64,000 nucleotides of DNA, taken from contig VZQC01009601.1 in the NCBI GenBank assembly GCA_009823505.1, positions 3,128,919-3,192,918 on the forward strand. Reading direction: 5' to 3'. Positions 10,991 through 22,167 of this stretch are shown piece after piece (the stretch's first letter is position 1; each line of letters starts with the position of its first letter). Below the pieces are notes generated by a model. It did not search any database, was not told the DNA's origin, and was given only the letters and a program-made list of their open reading frames with translations. The position numbers and the translations under genes were made by a program. The DNA comes from Rhizomys pruinosus (Eukaryota; Chordata; Mammalia; Rodentia; Spalacidae).

Positions 10991-12489
10991 GTGTTGAATT
11001 TATTAATGAATAATGTTGCTTAAATCATAAGATTTATGTGTTAATCATCTCTCAGAATTCTTTCACAGAAAAACACATACCTATGAAAATCTCCTGGCCA
11101 CTTCCTAATCCAATCAGGTTGATCATCAAGATTAACCATCAGAACAGCAGAATTAATCTTAAGTTTTTCATGAAAAATTTGGTGCTACAATGTATGTCGC
11201 CAAGCTATGTCTCAAATGATCTGTTAAAGAACATCCTGCCAATTTTTATATCTGTGAGAAAAATCCATATCAGGAAAAATATTTATCTATTAAATTACAA
11301 AATCATGAAGCCAGTGATTAATACAAGTATTGGAATGGGCCTGAAAATTCCAGTGTTGGAAGTTACAACCTCTGGAGCCTCAGGAAGTGACCATATTTAG
11401 AGCTAAGTAAAACTTGCTAATGAGGTAAGGGCAGGTTTTAGTCCAGTTCAATGATTCCCTCATAAATAGAAGTTGGGATACAAAGACAACATAGGGACGT
11501 GTACATAGAGGGGGGCAATGGAAAGAGGGAGCAAAGGAGTGAACATTTATAAATGCAAGGGGGACTCCTGAAGAAACCAGTCCTGTGGGCACCTTAATCT
11601 TGCACTTCTGTCCTCCATAGCTATGATGAAATGAATGCCTAATGTTGGAATCACTTAGTCTTTGGTCTTCTGTTATGCTTTCCCAAGAAGACTAAGGCAA
11701 ATATTATAGTTCTAAAGAAAAAAGACAGTGTTGTACAAGGCATGGTATTGCATGCCTTCAATCCCAGGGAGGCAGAGGCATGCAGATGACTATGAGGAAC
11801 TACATTCTCAGAAGGAGGAATGCTGACAGAAAACACACAGGGATTTAATCTATATTCATTAAGAGCTGAAGTCATTGCATAAGAAAAAGCAAACTATAGT
11901 TAAAAAAGAACTGGTTAATTTGTGCAAGGAAACTAATTCATGTGGGGCTTGGGGAACAAATTTATCAGAGATTGGGCTTTGTAAAGTTGTAAAATATGGG
12001 GTCAAAAATCACACATATGTGGGTTGAGAGGGTGTTTTGATTAGGGGTAACATGGCTTTGGCTGAATGAACAAGTTTTAATTATTTACTCGGTAGTGGAC
12101 TTGTCTCCTAACTATTAAAAATCAGTCCTTTCCTGATTTTTAAAGAATAAACTTCTTTATTCTTACCTTCCATTAGCCAAAACTTACTGTCTTTCTGCTA
12201 AATATCACTAAGTTGAATCACAGATCTCGTGGAAAATCATTCAACAACTGAAGTGCTCTTGTTTCTTTGTTCGTTAGTTTCCTCACTGTCCTGTTCACTG
12301 AGAACTTCTCAACCAGTTAGAAGCACTCATAACTCCCTGTAAACAAAAGGCCTGTCTTTGGGCATCTACCCTTCTCCTAATGTACCAACTGTCTAGGTAA
12401 TCTCCCTCTTTGCTTATCTTATACTCGGAACTGTTTCTAGAGTCACTGTGCTCTGAAAGTAAACATTTTTTAAAATTGAATCTTTATTG
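10991..12489. other. Mostly unassigned DNA with a B1 remnant
   Basis: No gene is apparent. The 120-codon frame at 11038-11400 lacks any recognisable domain. A partial B1 lies at 11735-11800. Confidence 0.4.
11735..11800 (+). repeat. B1 SINE remnant
   Basis: 'caaggcatggtattgcatgc' followed by 'aatcccagggaggcagaggc' is the first ~60 nt of a B1; the rest is absent. Confidence 0.6.
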
Positions 12490-12500
12490 AAAATTTGAAT

Positions 12501-12738
12501 TTTGTGAAACATATTTTATTATTTTTATTTCACTTACATGCATGTATTGCCTGCACCTGTGTGAGTGCACCTGTCTTGTGCCACACCATGGAGGTCAGAA
12601 GAGGGCATCGAATGCCTTGGAACTGGAATTATGGATGGTTGTTAGCTGCCATGTGGGTGCTAGGAATTGAACCCAGGTCCTTTCTGCAAGAGCAGCCAGT
12701 GCTCTTAACCTCTGAGCCATCTCTCCAGCCCTGCCCCC
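12501..12738 (-). repeat. B2 SINE with 11 bp TSD
   Basis: Minus-strand B2; the B box in reverse complement is 'ggaattgaacccaggtcc' and the 5' end is 'gccatctctccagccc'. 'aaaatttgaat' flanks it at 12490-12500 and 12739-12749. Confidence 0.9.
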
Positions 12739-12858
12739 AAAATTTGAATATTTGAAAATCTCATACAAAATATTTTTATCACATTTAGACACCCTCATTG
12801 TCTGTAGCCCCCTTACTACTCCAAACCTCAGCAGAGACACTACTGAAAGTATATATTT

Positions 12859-13103
12859 AGCTTTTGTTTTTTAACTATTTGATTTTTTTATTTTAAAATT
12901 GTGTGAGTGTGTATATTGTTTGCATGTATGTAAGTGCACTCATGTCATGCAATGCCCTAGGAGGTCAGGAGAAAGCATCAGCTTCCCTTGAAACTGGTGT
13001 TATGGATGTTTGTTAGTTGCCAAGTGGGTGCTGAAAATCAGAACCTGGTTCTCTGCCAGAACAGCCAGTTTTCATAACCTCTGACCCATATCTACAGCCA
13101 CTT
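12859..13103 (-). repeat. B2 SINE, older, with 13 bp TSD
   Basis: A minus-strand B2 with more substitutions than its neighbours ('gacccatatctacagcc' at its 5' end). 'aaagtatatattt' occurs at 12846-12858 and 13104-13116. Confidence 0.85.
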
Positions 13104-13116
13104 AAAGTATATATTT

Positions 13117-13550
13117 TAAATCTTATTCTTATATCTTTATCATTTCATATATGAATTTACAGTGACACTCATTTTCAAAGATGTACTAGAATAAAATCCA
13201 CAGTATAGCACATAAATTTGTGATACTAATTAATCACACTATACTACATTACACTACACACACACACACACACACACACATACACACACACTCATAACCT
13301 TTTAAGTTTTTTCTTAAATTGTATAGAGTTATTGGTTACCCTGAGACTGCAGTGTTTGCCTTAGATGACTCTTCGGATTTAATGATTATGAAAATCATTT
13401 CAAATTATCTTCCTCCATTTCTCTTTAGATACAGAAATCAATATGATCATCATCAAGAATCAAGTAAGCCTCTGAAGGCTGAATCCATTACATTTTAATA
13501 TAATGCAAAAATTATCTACCTCCCTGTTCCATGAATCAGTTAAGGAAATA
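13117..13550. other. Unassigned DNA with a CA tract
   Basis: No gene seen. A CA microsatellite lies at about 13253-13292. Confidence 0.4.
13253..13292. repeat. (CA)n microsatellite
   Basis: A CA run with one TA interruption. Confidence 0.9.
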
Positions 13551-13557
13551 CCTATGT

Positions 13558-13580
13558 CACCGGGCATGGTGGTGCACACT
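13558..13580 (+). repeat. B1 SINE, 5' stub of a split copy
   Basis: 'caccgggcatggtggtgcac' is the first ~20 nt of a B1 and stops at a (TTTA)n tract. A B1 lacking exactly this 5' end lies at 16677-16785, same strand. I infer one B1 split by the family X sequence between them. Confidence 0.7.
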
Positions 13581-13581
13581 T

Positions 13582-13624
<43 letters not shown>

Positions 13625-13625
13625 T
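13580..13625. repeat. (TTTA)n microsatellite
   Basis: Eleven or so TTTA units. On the minus strand this is (TAAA)n, and it sits where the A-rich 3' tail of the minus-strand family X copy would be. I read it as an expanded retroposon tail. Confidence 0.9.
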
Positions 13626-15479
13626 TGCATTTTTTTATTATTATTTGTTTATTTTTAAGGGATTCTACAATATAATAACACACTTGTTTTCAGATAACAT
13701 TGATGTTACTCAGTTTGCCATACAATTAGGTAATTGGTGCATTTTGCAAGTATCTATGTCAAAAATTTGAACAACCCATGGTTCCCATAGTCCAGTTGAA
13801 GAAGCTTGTATGCACAGGCATGTTGATCAATTAGAAGTCCAGACTATATTGCTGTAGTCTCATAATTCACCCCTATCTCTCCGCAGCCCTTACATTCTAC
13901 CACACCTCCTCTTCCGCAATTTGTTCCCTGGGCTTTGGGAAAGGGGCACAAGTGAGTGAGAAGAAAACAGTCTGCTTTCTTTGGAGTTGTCATTTTGGAC
14001 TCCAGTCTGTTCAGGTTGTTTCCCTTCATGGGTTGACAGCTTTTCCAGTGATACCTTTTTAGTCATACTAACAAAGCACAAGCAATTGGATGTACAGGCA
14101 TTTAAGCAGTACTAATTATTATGTCAAGCTAAGCTGTGAGCATAGATACAGATGTTTTTTTTTTGGGGAGTATTGCTAATCCGGGACAAACTTGTGTGTT
14201 TTCTCTATAAAGTGTGACAATTTCTTATTGTGGATTATAACATCTCCATACGCACTAGAGGGCATAGCGCTTTGTGGCATCAACTGTGAGATTATTCCTC
14301 CAAGGAGAAGCTAACAGTCCAATTATGATTTTGGATATATATACTAGGACACGACATTTGTCGGCCGATGTTGCACCAGTATCTCCAGCTGTTGAGGTGT
14401 ACGATATGATGGTAGGATAGTCTTGTTTGTTCAGAGAGAACAATTTTTGCTGTGATTGCTTTAGTGCCTTTGATAAATGCTCTCTGGCATTTCAGAGGCC
14501 AGTTGTATGCTAGCAGATGACGTCTCATAACATTTTTTTTATGCTCACCAAGTACTTCAACTAGACAGGACTTACTGCCTTGTCTTCTGCTTGCAATATA
14601 TCCCACTTATAGGCAAAAGGCCTTTTTTTGGGGGGGGGTTTGAATCGCACCTCCAACATCTCTTAGGCAGAATATATTTTCATATGTGATGTCAAGAGCT
14701 TTCCTGTAGTAATAGTATGGTTTGCTTAATTACACAGTTTATAACACTTTACTATTGTATTTGGCTACTAGATAAATTATCCTTTCAAGTTCCTATCGCC
14801 TATTCAGTCAATTAAAAAAGGTAGTTATAGCCTGTTTATAAGTAAAATTACAACTGTAATACAATGGCTCTCAATAATTAATGTTAGGGAATGTACATTC
14901 TATTAACCAACATGTTTTTCTTTTCCTATGAACAGGGGAGAGTTATGAAAGTTTCTCAAGTATCTGAAAGGTCAAACTTGTTAGGGCCCATGTATAAAGT
15001 TAACCCCAATAGATTCAGAGATGCTCAGTGTCGGTGTGTGACTCAGGCATCTTGAGGTTTCGCTCTTTCTGTTTATTGTCAAATGGGTCGGACCTCTCTT
15101 GCACATTCCAGCCCTACGTCCATCTGCATCAATCATAAGTGGTCACATTTTCATGGACGTGGCTTTAGATGGTTGAGTTTTTACCTGTGGGAACACTAAA
15201 ATTCTCCTCAGCCATTGGTTAGTTTAAAGATCAAAAATTGAAAACTTTAAATAATGTTGAGAAACATGGAGTTTTTTTCATTTGTATCTCCAGAAAGGAT
15301 TGACTACCCCATTCGCCCACCTCCCTCTTTTTTTTTTTTTTTAGGTTTTTTATGTTTTGACCTCTAGATGCATATAAGTTTGTATTACACCTACCCATAA
15401 GCAGGAGCCAGGGCATAAGCTTTCATTAAGTTTAATCAAACTGTTTCTCATTGACCGTATGATACTTATTTGGGAAGTA

Positions 15480-16230
15480 AAAATTTAAGGCTTAAAAAGT
15501 TCCTTTAAATTTTCCTACACGTAAAAGAAAGTTTTATAATGTGATGTTGTATAATTCAGAAAAATTTAGAGACAATTTGTGTACCTTAACCCATACAAAT
15601 TATTAAATAAAACAATTAACATTTTATATTCCCGATTGTTTCAATTGTATTACCATTTTCACCAAAACCTACACCTAAATTAACTATCTAAACATTCACT
15701 AAGCCTTAAAATTATTCCCTATATCTTTGTGGATAAAGCTTGGGCAGAGTTAGTTGAGTTTACCGGCTAAATAAAGTTTACCCATTATACACTTTGCTCT
15801 TTAAAAGCTATATGACTGGACTAGACTTCTACTTATTTGGTGAGTACGGAACTTTACTTGCTTAGTTCAGTTCAATGTTCCTACAAGGCGTAAATAGAAA
15901 GGTGTTACACGATGATGTGTATAATTCAGTAAAATAATATTGCGACCATTTCGGTCTACTCTTAACCTCACTTACAACATTTGCTTAAATAATTCAATAT
16001 TAACATTTTTATTCCCAGTTAGTTCAAATGTTTTACCATTTTTACCAAAACCTACAGCCAAATTTAACTAATCTAAACATTTTCCTAAGTCTTAAAATAT
16101 CATACAATATGTAGACAAAGATTGGGCAGAGTTGAGTACCTTGGACTCTAAATAAATTTTACCAATTATACACTTTGTTCTTTAAAGTTTTATGACTGGA
16201 TTATGACTTCGGAGAAATCAAGTCCGTTAA
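15480..16230. repeat. Two diverged tandem copies of a ~370 bp unit
   Basis: 'gtataattcag' lies at 15549-15559 and 15919-15929, 370 bp apart. Around both run the same landmarks in order: a 'cctaca' motif, 'accaaaacctaca', 'taaacatt', 'gggcagagtt', 'aattatacactttg' / 'cattatacactttg', and 'tatgactgga'. The two units differ at many positions, so the duplication is old. It lies in the 5' part of family X copy a. Confidence 0.8.
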
Positions 16231-16437
16231 CTTATATGGTTTATTTTGTCTTGTGTAAATCTCTATTGAAATACCTCTCTATATAAATATTATGTTACAT
16301 GTTACTTTAAGTATACCTTTTTAACCTGCAAATCTTTACAGAGTGGATTTTAATGACTATCTCCCCCCAAGCTCTTGAAGATGCCTTCTCCAGGCCTGAC
16401 ATGAAAACTTGCTTTAAGGCCTTTCCAGTATCCAGCT

Positions 16438-16439
<2 letters not shown>

Positions 16440-16475
<36 letters not shown>

Positions 16476-16676
16476 TTACAAGTATCCTTCATATAAAACC
16501 AATTTGCAAGCAGTTGTGCCCCAGCCCACACAGCCCAAGGCTCCCACCATCCAGCTGGAGGGGCTTGAATGTTCAATCAAGTTGATCAAATAAGTGTCCA
16601 GACTATATTGTCATAGTTTTACCGTTCACCCCAATCGCAGCCCTTACATTCTACCACTCCCCCTCTTCCGCAGCAC
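16440..16676 (-). mobile_element. Family X, copy b, truncated 3' piece with A-tail
   Basis: A T-run of 34 nt at 16440-16473 (A-tail of a minus-strand element) is followed by the family X 3' end: 'acaagtatccttcatataaa', 'ttcaccccaatcgcagccct', stopping at 'ccctcttccgcag'. The long unbroken tail implies a younger insertion than copy a. The stop point joins directly to a B1 body. Confidence 0.75.
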
Positions 16677-16785
16677 TGGGGAGGCAGAGGCAGGCTAATC
16701 TCTGTGAGTTCAAGGCCAGCCTGATCTACAGAGCAAGCTCCAGGCCAGCTGGGAATAAAGGGAGACCCTGTCTCAAAATATTGCC
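16677..16785 (+). repeat. B1 SINE, 3' body of a split copy
   Basis: Starts inside B1 at 'cactggggaggcagaggcag' and ends 'gaccctgtctcaaaat'. The missing 5' end is found at 13558-13580. Confidence 0.8.
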
Positions 16786-17159
16786 CTCAAAAGAAAGTAG
16801 CAATGTCTAATAAACACAACAATAACCAGCACAGCAAACTATGTATATTGGTATAGTAGTGAGACTTTTATCTTGAGTGTAATCAACAGCTATTTAATTA
16901 GACCTAAAGCCTGCTCTTGGGAGGGAACTCCTGTGCAGTATTTAAAAATAGCCAAATACATATGGTGATTCGTCCTAGAGAGAAATCTGCATCTGTCACA
17001 TCCCTAAAGAAACATAATTTCTTTCTGTAAACTAATGGATCCTTATATTTACAAACAAGTATACCTCTCATAATACAACAAAGTAACTTCTTCTTGCAAC
17101 ATATGCAGACTGTTACAGAGTTCTACAACTGTGACTCAACAGATAAGTGTCTGTGAGAC

Positions 17160-17900
17160 ACCTGCCCATCTACAATAGAAACTCTATACCTAAGGCTCAA
17201 GAAACATAGCAGAATGGGGTGGAGAGAAAATTAATGCATCTCTCAACTCTACCAGTGAAGCTTCCTCATGTAACAGAGGATGAGCAAAACAGAAAGCCAC
17301 AGCTAGCCAAAATGCAAATAAGAGACTGGAGAGTGTGCATCCTTAGATAGGAATCCTACATTAAACCTCTATCATTCAGGGCTGAGAATCTATTGCAGGA
17401 GAGGGGCTGGAAAGATTGTAAGAGCCACAGGTGGTAAATGACTACAAAAGTTTTCTAGGCAGCTGAGAACTTGCACATATGAACTTTCAGTAGTGGTCAC
17501 AACAAGCACAAGATTTATACAAACTCAACCCAGACAAAAACCCAGCATAGAAGTGGAAACTGTTAAGAAGCTCTAGCTGTAGCTAAGGAACTATTGATAG
17601 CTGATCACTTCTGGGTGATGGAGAGAGTTGGTCTTCTTTAAGGGACTGATGCTATTGGCTGATATATTGGCTGACCAGGCTGTAGTGGATAAACCCATAC
17701 CAAGAATCTTCTGAGATCACAAACTTTATTCCATAGACCTTAACATGTATGACAGATGCATGAAGTCTGGTTTGGGGTCTATGGAGAGGTGCTGATGGGG
17801 GTGTTCTAAATATGATTAAGAGGTATTTCATGAAATGCACAAAGTTCAATAAAATATATATTGTAAAAATTGTATTTAAATTTTTGGAAATCCCACCCCT
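17160..17900 (+). mobile_element. L1 3' UTR (old rodent Lx-type)
   Basis: 'gaggggctggaaagattgta', 'agccacaggtggtaaatgac', 'ctgagaacttgcacatatga' and 'ccagcatagaagtggaaact' follow the order of rodent L1 3' UTRs. The end, 'caaagttcaataaaatatat', is A-rich. A parallel copy lies at 31130-31660. No ORF2 is attached, so this is a 5'-truncated insertion. Confidence 0.7.
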
Positions 17901-18198
17901 AGCTGAGGAACTCATGACAGATGAAGGCTGAAGGTGGAGGTAGAATCAGTTTATTTAAGATGTGGATCCTGGCAGGCTCCCGTGTTCCACTGGATGGCCC
18001 TACACCCAGCAGCACTGAGTGGACTTAGTGGGATTAATTAAGAGTCCATGGAGTTGGGAGGGAAAGGTGGTAGTGGAGGAGTTGAAGGGGAGGGAGTTGG
18101 GATGGATTTGATAAAAGCACAGTATATTCAAGTACAAAATTCTCAAACAGTAACTAAAAAAAAATTTGAAAGATGTTTCTGAACAAAAAGAAAGTAGC

Positions 18199-18347
18199 TT
18201 CCTGGCGCACGCCTTTAATCCTAGCACTTGGGAGGCAGAGGCAGGCGGATCTTTGTGAGTTCAAGGCCAGCCTGGTCTACAGAGTGAGTTCCAGGACAGC
18301 TGGAGCTACAGGGAAACCCTGTCTCAAAAAGACAAAAGAAAAAATTT
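18199..18347 (+). repeat. B1 SINE with 14 bp TSD, 5' truncated
   Basis: Starts 'ttcctggcgcacgcctttaa', lacking the first ~10 nt. The perfect repeat 'aaaaagaaagtagc' occurs at 18185-18198 and 18348-18361. Confidence 0.93.
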
Positions 18348-18361
18348 AAAAAGAAAGTAGC

Positions 18362-20515
18362 AAAGTTGGAGACTGATCACATCATTTCAACAGATGAATG
18401 AGAGAATTGACTGCAGTGTGGCTTCTCTCCTTCTATTCCTTCATGGCCCATTAAGATGCAACAAGAAATACATTTTCATTTTTTTCTGACCATTAAAGAA
18501 GAATGAGTGTGGTAGAAAATGATATTTAGCTAATTTGAATTGAGCTCACTTTAATGAGCCTGACCTTTTCCATGCCTTTTGATATTTTCTTGATTCTAAA
18601 TACACAAACACAAACTTCATTTTGAGGAAATATCTTTATCATCCCTCCTCTTATTGACACCAAATATTAGGCAGATAAATTGTTGTACAGTGTCATCTTT
18701 ACAGATTTTTTTCCTTCAGCATTAAATCTTAGTTAACTTTAATTAAAAATAAAAAAAATCATCAGACAGATACTTATACAAATTAAGTTGAACAACAAAG
18801 GCTCATTCTAACTGAATTATGTACTGTGGTCAGGGTTGGTAGGATGTGTGTTTCATACACATGGCTGATGAAAGCTAGTTAAACCTGGTTTTATCATCTG
18901 GTCTCCCTCCTAATGCATCTCAGAATCTAAATATTATCATTAAGTGTTCAGTACACAGCATGTTGCATGAGAGATTGTGGTAAAAATTAACAATACAATA
19001 TTGTCTGAAATTAATTTATGACTTCATGAAGAAATAGTTACATGGAAATGAAAAGTTGCATTAACTTAAAAAGTACAAGGAAATTGAAGCAATACATTTA
19101 CTTAAATGTTGAACATATAGAAAATCAGAGAACTGTAAGGTACTCAAAGCAAAGCTCCCCAGATGAAATAAACCATTTGAAAAAAGAAGATGGGTGATAT
19201 GCAAGGATAAATTGAGTGAATAATACCTGTAATCATATGAACAGAAATTAATGGTTTAATGAACCTCTGTCTAGAATTTGGTCTCTAGCTTAAACAACAT
19301 AAGAAACAAGGCAGAGTTTCCAGAATGGGAACCCATGTGACTTAGGAAATGTGTCTGTTTGTGAGATACATCTGGTTCTTTTAATCCTTAAATTTTTAAA
19401 ACCAGTTTTCAAATATGGCATGAAGTTATAAGATTCTCGTGAATTTCCAGGAAAAAACTGTAGGATGCTTATTTGTAGTTTTTTATAAGAAATATTTCAT
19501 ATTCTGTTTTTTTTGTCATTTAAAAGACCAAATTGGAAATATACACAATTTTGATGAAAATACAAAACAACTTACCGTGACTAGCAAATTAGTAGAGTCC
19601 TGATCTCTTCAAATTCTCCCTTATTTATAATAGCAATTAAAATTTGAAGGTAAGGAACTAGTTCATTCAATAAAAACTACTAGTTTCCCCATAATAGTGT
19701 CCAACAGGATATTTTTTGATTGGTAATAAAGAGGCAAGAAAAGGCTAAAAGACCCCCCCAAAAAAATTAAAAGCAGGACCAGAACACAGAAACTGTTCCA
19801 GTCCTCAATGAGATATACAATCTAGATGAAATATAACCAACAATCCTAATAGTAAATCGGGAAATCACATAAACACAAGATAGCTGTAGATGTTAATGAT
19901 AAAATCATGCAGTTCAGGGAGGGCCCTAATCAAGGTAACTTTCCTGAGAATGTGATGCTTAAGGGAGAAATCCAAAACTATGAAATAATTAACTTGTTTA
20001 GAACAGAGCTGAGAAAGAAAACGGCATGCCCATTGAGGAAAGGGGGTTCCTGGAAGAGTACCGCTAATGTCATACTGCCCACACTGACTTTTATGACTTA
20101 CTGTGACCTGAATCACTATTTCTCCATAACCAATCAGGTCCTTCAATTCTTTGTATAAATAAAGTTTTATAAGAATAGAGTCCCTCTCATTTGTATGGCT
20201 TCAGTGATTATTCTACTCAACACAGAAGACAAAGGTTGTTTGTAAGGAGAGAGACTACGATTAGCTTACAAAGCTAACAATATTCACCACCCAGATCTTT
20301 GTCAATCCCTGTTGTAAGGGTCTTAATCAAATATGCTAAACATCAGATTTAGGAGGCTGCAACATTTTGTAAAATTCTGCTTCCTTTAGGACAATTTTCA
20401 AAAGGAAACTCCTGGGTAAATTTAAGACTTTCTTCCTAGAGTAGTATAGTCTTTTCAAGGTTTTTATTCTCATAAAATCATAAGCAGGTGCACAAAATAT
20501 CAATTAGAAATTTTA
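18362..20515. other. Unassigned DNA
   Basis: About 2.1 kb without a recognisable repeat or gene. Overlapping frames on both strands at 19865-20158 show no domain. Possibly single-copy or very old repeat sequence. Confidence 0.4.
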
Positions 20516-20517
20516 TT

Positions 20518-20602
20518 GTCTCCCATCCAAGTACTAACCAGGCCCGACCCTGCTTAACTTCTGACATCAGAGGACATGGGGCATTTTCAGGGTGGTATGG
20601 CA
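20518..20602 (-). pseudogene. 5S rRNA pseudogene fragment
   Basis: On the minus strand the sequence reads 'gccataccaccctgaaaatg', then 'aagttaagcagggtcgggcc', then 'ggttagtacttggatgggag'. These are the hallmark segments of vertebrate 5S rRNA, including the internal A-block and the start of the C-block. The middle differs from 5S, and about the last 30 nt of the RNA and the first ~8 nt are missing, so it is not functional. It abuts an L1 fragment in the opposite orientation at about 20610. Confidence 0.88.
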
Positions 20603-20609
20603 AGGTGCA

Positions 20610-20752
20610 TCCTACCGCAGCAAAGATACATGCACAGCTATAATTATTGTAGCTCTCTTCACAATAGCAAAGACCTGGAACCAACCCAAATGCCCCTCAA
20701 CTGATGACTGGATAACAAAAATGCGGTACATCTACACAATGGAGTTCTATGA
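20610..20752 (+). mobile_element. L1 ORF2 3' fragment
   Basis: Encodes the conserved ORF2 C-terminal region: 'ctcttcacaatagcaaagac', 'ccaacccaaatgcccctcaa', and 'tacatctacacaatggagtt'. The same region is seen in reverse at 39180-39290. It stops without a 3' UTR or tail and begins at the 5S fragment. Confidence 0.85.
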
Positions 20753-20821
20753 CTTGTTACTTGTTATAGTAAACAGAATTCATTACTTACTGCTGTTATG
20801 CAACTTTCTTTTTTCTACTTT

Positions 20822-20825
<4 letters not shown>

Positions 20826-20852
<27 letters not shown>

Positions 20853-20853
20853 C
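20826..20853. repeat. (GT)n microsatellite
   Basis: A pure GT run, possibly the tail region of the minus-strand SINE that follows. Confidence 0.9.
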
Positions 20854-20859
20854 TGTGTG

Positions 20860-21190
20860 TATGTGGTGTTTGTGTTTGTATACACATTTGCAGGTTCATT
20901 CATTTGTGGCCACACACATGCCCAGGCATGTGAAGGCTTAATGCTGATACCGAGAGTCACTTTCCATTACTGTATTCACTGAATCAGGATTTCTCACTCA
21001 AGTTCAGAGCTAGCTGCTATGGTTAGTGCTGCCACTCAGCTTACCCTGGTGTCTTGTTTCTACATTCTGAGGTTGGAGTTACAGATGAGCCTCCATGCCT
21101 AACAGGCATTTACTTTGCTTCTGGGGATCTGAACGTTGGTTCTCAAGATTGTGTGGCAAATGTTTTAACCACTGACTAATATCAACCCCT
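20860..21190 (-). repeat. Diverged B3/B2-like SINE
   Basis: Reverse-complement landmarks: 'gttttaaccactgactaat' at the 5' end (A box side), 'ggggatctgaacgttggttc' (B box side), and a long body 'gttggagttacagatgagcc'. Too diverged for a firm subfamily call. Confidence 0.5.
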
Positions 21191-21222
21191 AAATGACTTT
21201 CTTATTTAAAATAATGACTATA

Positions 21223-22167
21223 TATCCAAGCCCCCCCCCCAAAAGATAAAGGCTTCTTGCCTGTAAACTGGGATACCTGCAAGAAGAGAGGCGGTAAGGC
21301 CCTGCTGTCGAAGACCTGATATAAGCATGGGACAGATGTATTGAGACCACACTTGTAAGTGTACAGTTGGTCTCTGGTATACCAGAGAGTGCTACCAAAG
21401 GCCACTAAACCAATAAAGCAAATATTGGTCTCCTTGAGTCAAGCAAGACTTCTCTGTCAGCATCAGCTACAACTCACCTGCCTGGAAATACTGTGCAGCA
21501 GTGGCAGTCATATGTCTGTATATCCCAAATCTAATTGGTTATTAGCTCTCTCCTTAGAGGAATAACTCATGGCTGATGCCACAAGCTTACATCCTCTAGT
21601 GGTTAGGGGATGTTATAAGCCACAGTAAGACCTCGTCATCTTTTACAGAAAAAATGTAATTCATGGATTAGCATACCATCCAAACATCTGTGTCTATACC
21701 AAAGTAACTTACCATAATAATTAGTACTGTTTAAATATCTGTATATCTGATTGTCTGTGCTTCATTAGTAGGATTGAAAGGTTATTCCTGAACAAACTGT
21801 CAGCCCATGAAAAGAAACAGACAGAACTGGTCAGAGTCCAAAATGACATCTCCAGAGAAAGTAGACTGTTTGGCTTCTCGTCCACCTGTGCCCCTTTTCT
21901 AAGCCTAGGGAACAATCTGTGGAAGAGGGGGCGTGGTAGAATGTAAGGGCTGCGATTGGGGTGAATGGTGAAACTACAGCAATGTAGATTGGACACTTAT
22001 TTGATCAACTTGATTGTACATATAAGCCCCCCCGCTGGATGGTGGGACCCTTGGGCTGTGTGAGTTTGGGCACAACTGTTTACAAATTGGTTTTACATGA
22101 AGGATGCTTGTACTCAAAACTTATTACTTCTTGCTAAAAAAATGAAATAAATGAAAGTAAATGGAAA
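21223..22167 (+). mobile_element. Family X retroposon, copy c, with perfect 15 bp TSD
   Basis: A 945 bp insertion flanked by 'aaaataatgactata' at 21208-21222 and 22168-22182. It ends in an A-rich tail ('gctaaaaaaatgaaataaat' and so on) and starts near a C-run. The body aligns along its length with copies at 13770-14870 and 48375-49475, reverse strand. It has no open frame over 100 codons and contains no SINE or L1 ORF sequence. The tail plus TSD indicate insertion by L1-type target-primed reverse transcription. Family identity is unknown to me; 'gtagaatgtaagggctg' at about 21938 faintly resembles rodent L1 3' UTRs. Confidence 0.8.

Larger units (their letters stand above)
13580..16439 (-). 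mobile_element. Unnamed A-tailed retroposon, family X, copy a
   Basis: The segment from about 13770 to 14870 aligns by eye with 21223-22167 (reverse complement) and 48375-49475. Shared landmarks are 'gcagcccttacattctacca', 'gcacaagcaattggatgtac' and 'gtatttggctactagataaa'. The 3' end, at the low coordinate, carries a (TAAA)n tail. This copy is more diverged and continues further 5' than the others, probably to about 16430, including a ~370 bp tandem duplication. No long open frame is present. I do not recognise the family; an L1 UTR variant or a non-coding RNA retrocopy remain possible. The extent beyond 14870 is inference. Confidence 0.55.

Noticed and set aside
13580..13625. Regular short-period repeat that could be taken for an array
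   Set aside because: Simple (TTTA)n tract with no spacers; an expanded A-rich retroposon tail explains it.
15420..16240. Possible mitochondrial insertion (AT-rich, CpGs kept)
   Set aside because: I recognise no rRNA, tRNA or mitochondrial coding landmark, and the stretch sits inside the family X insertion with its own tandem duplication.
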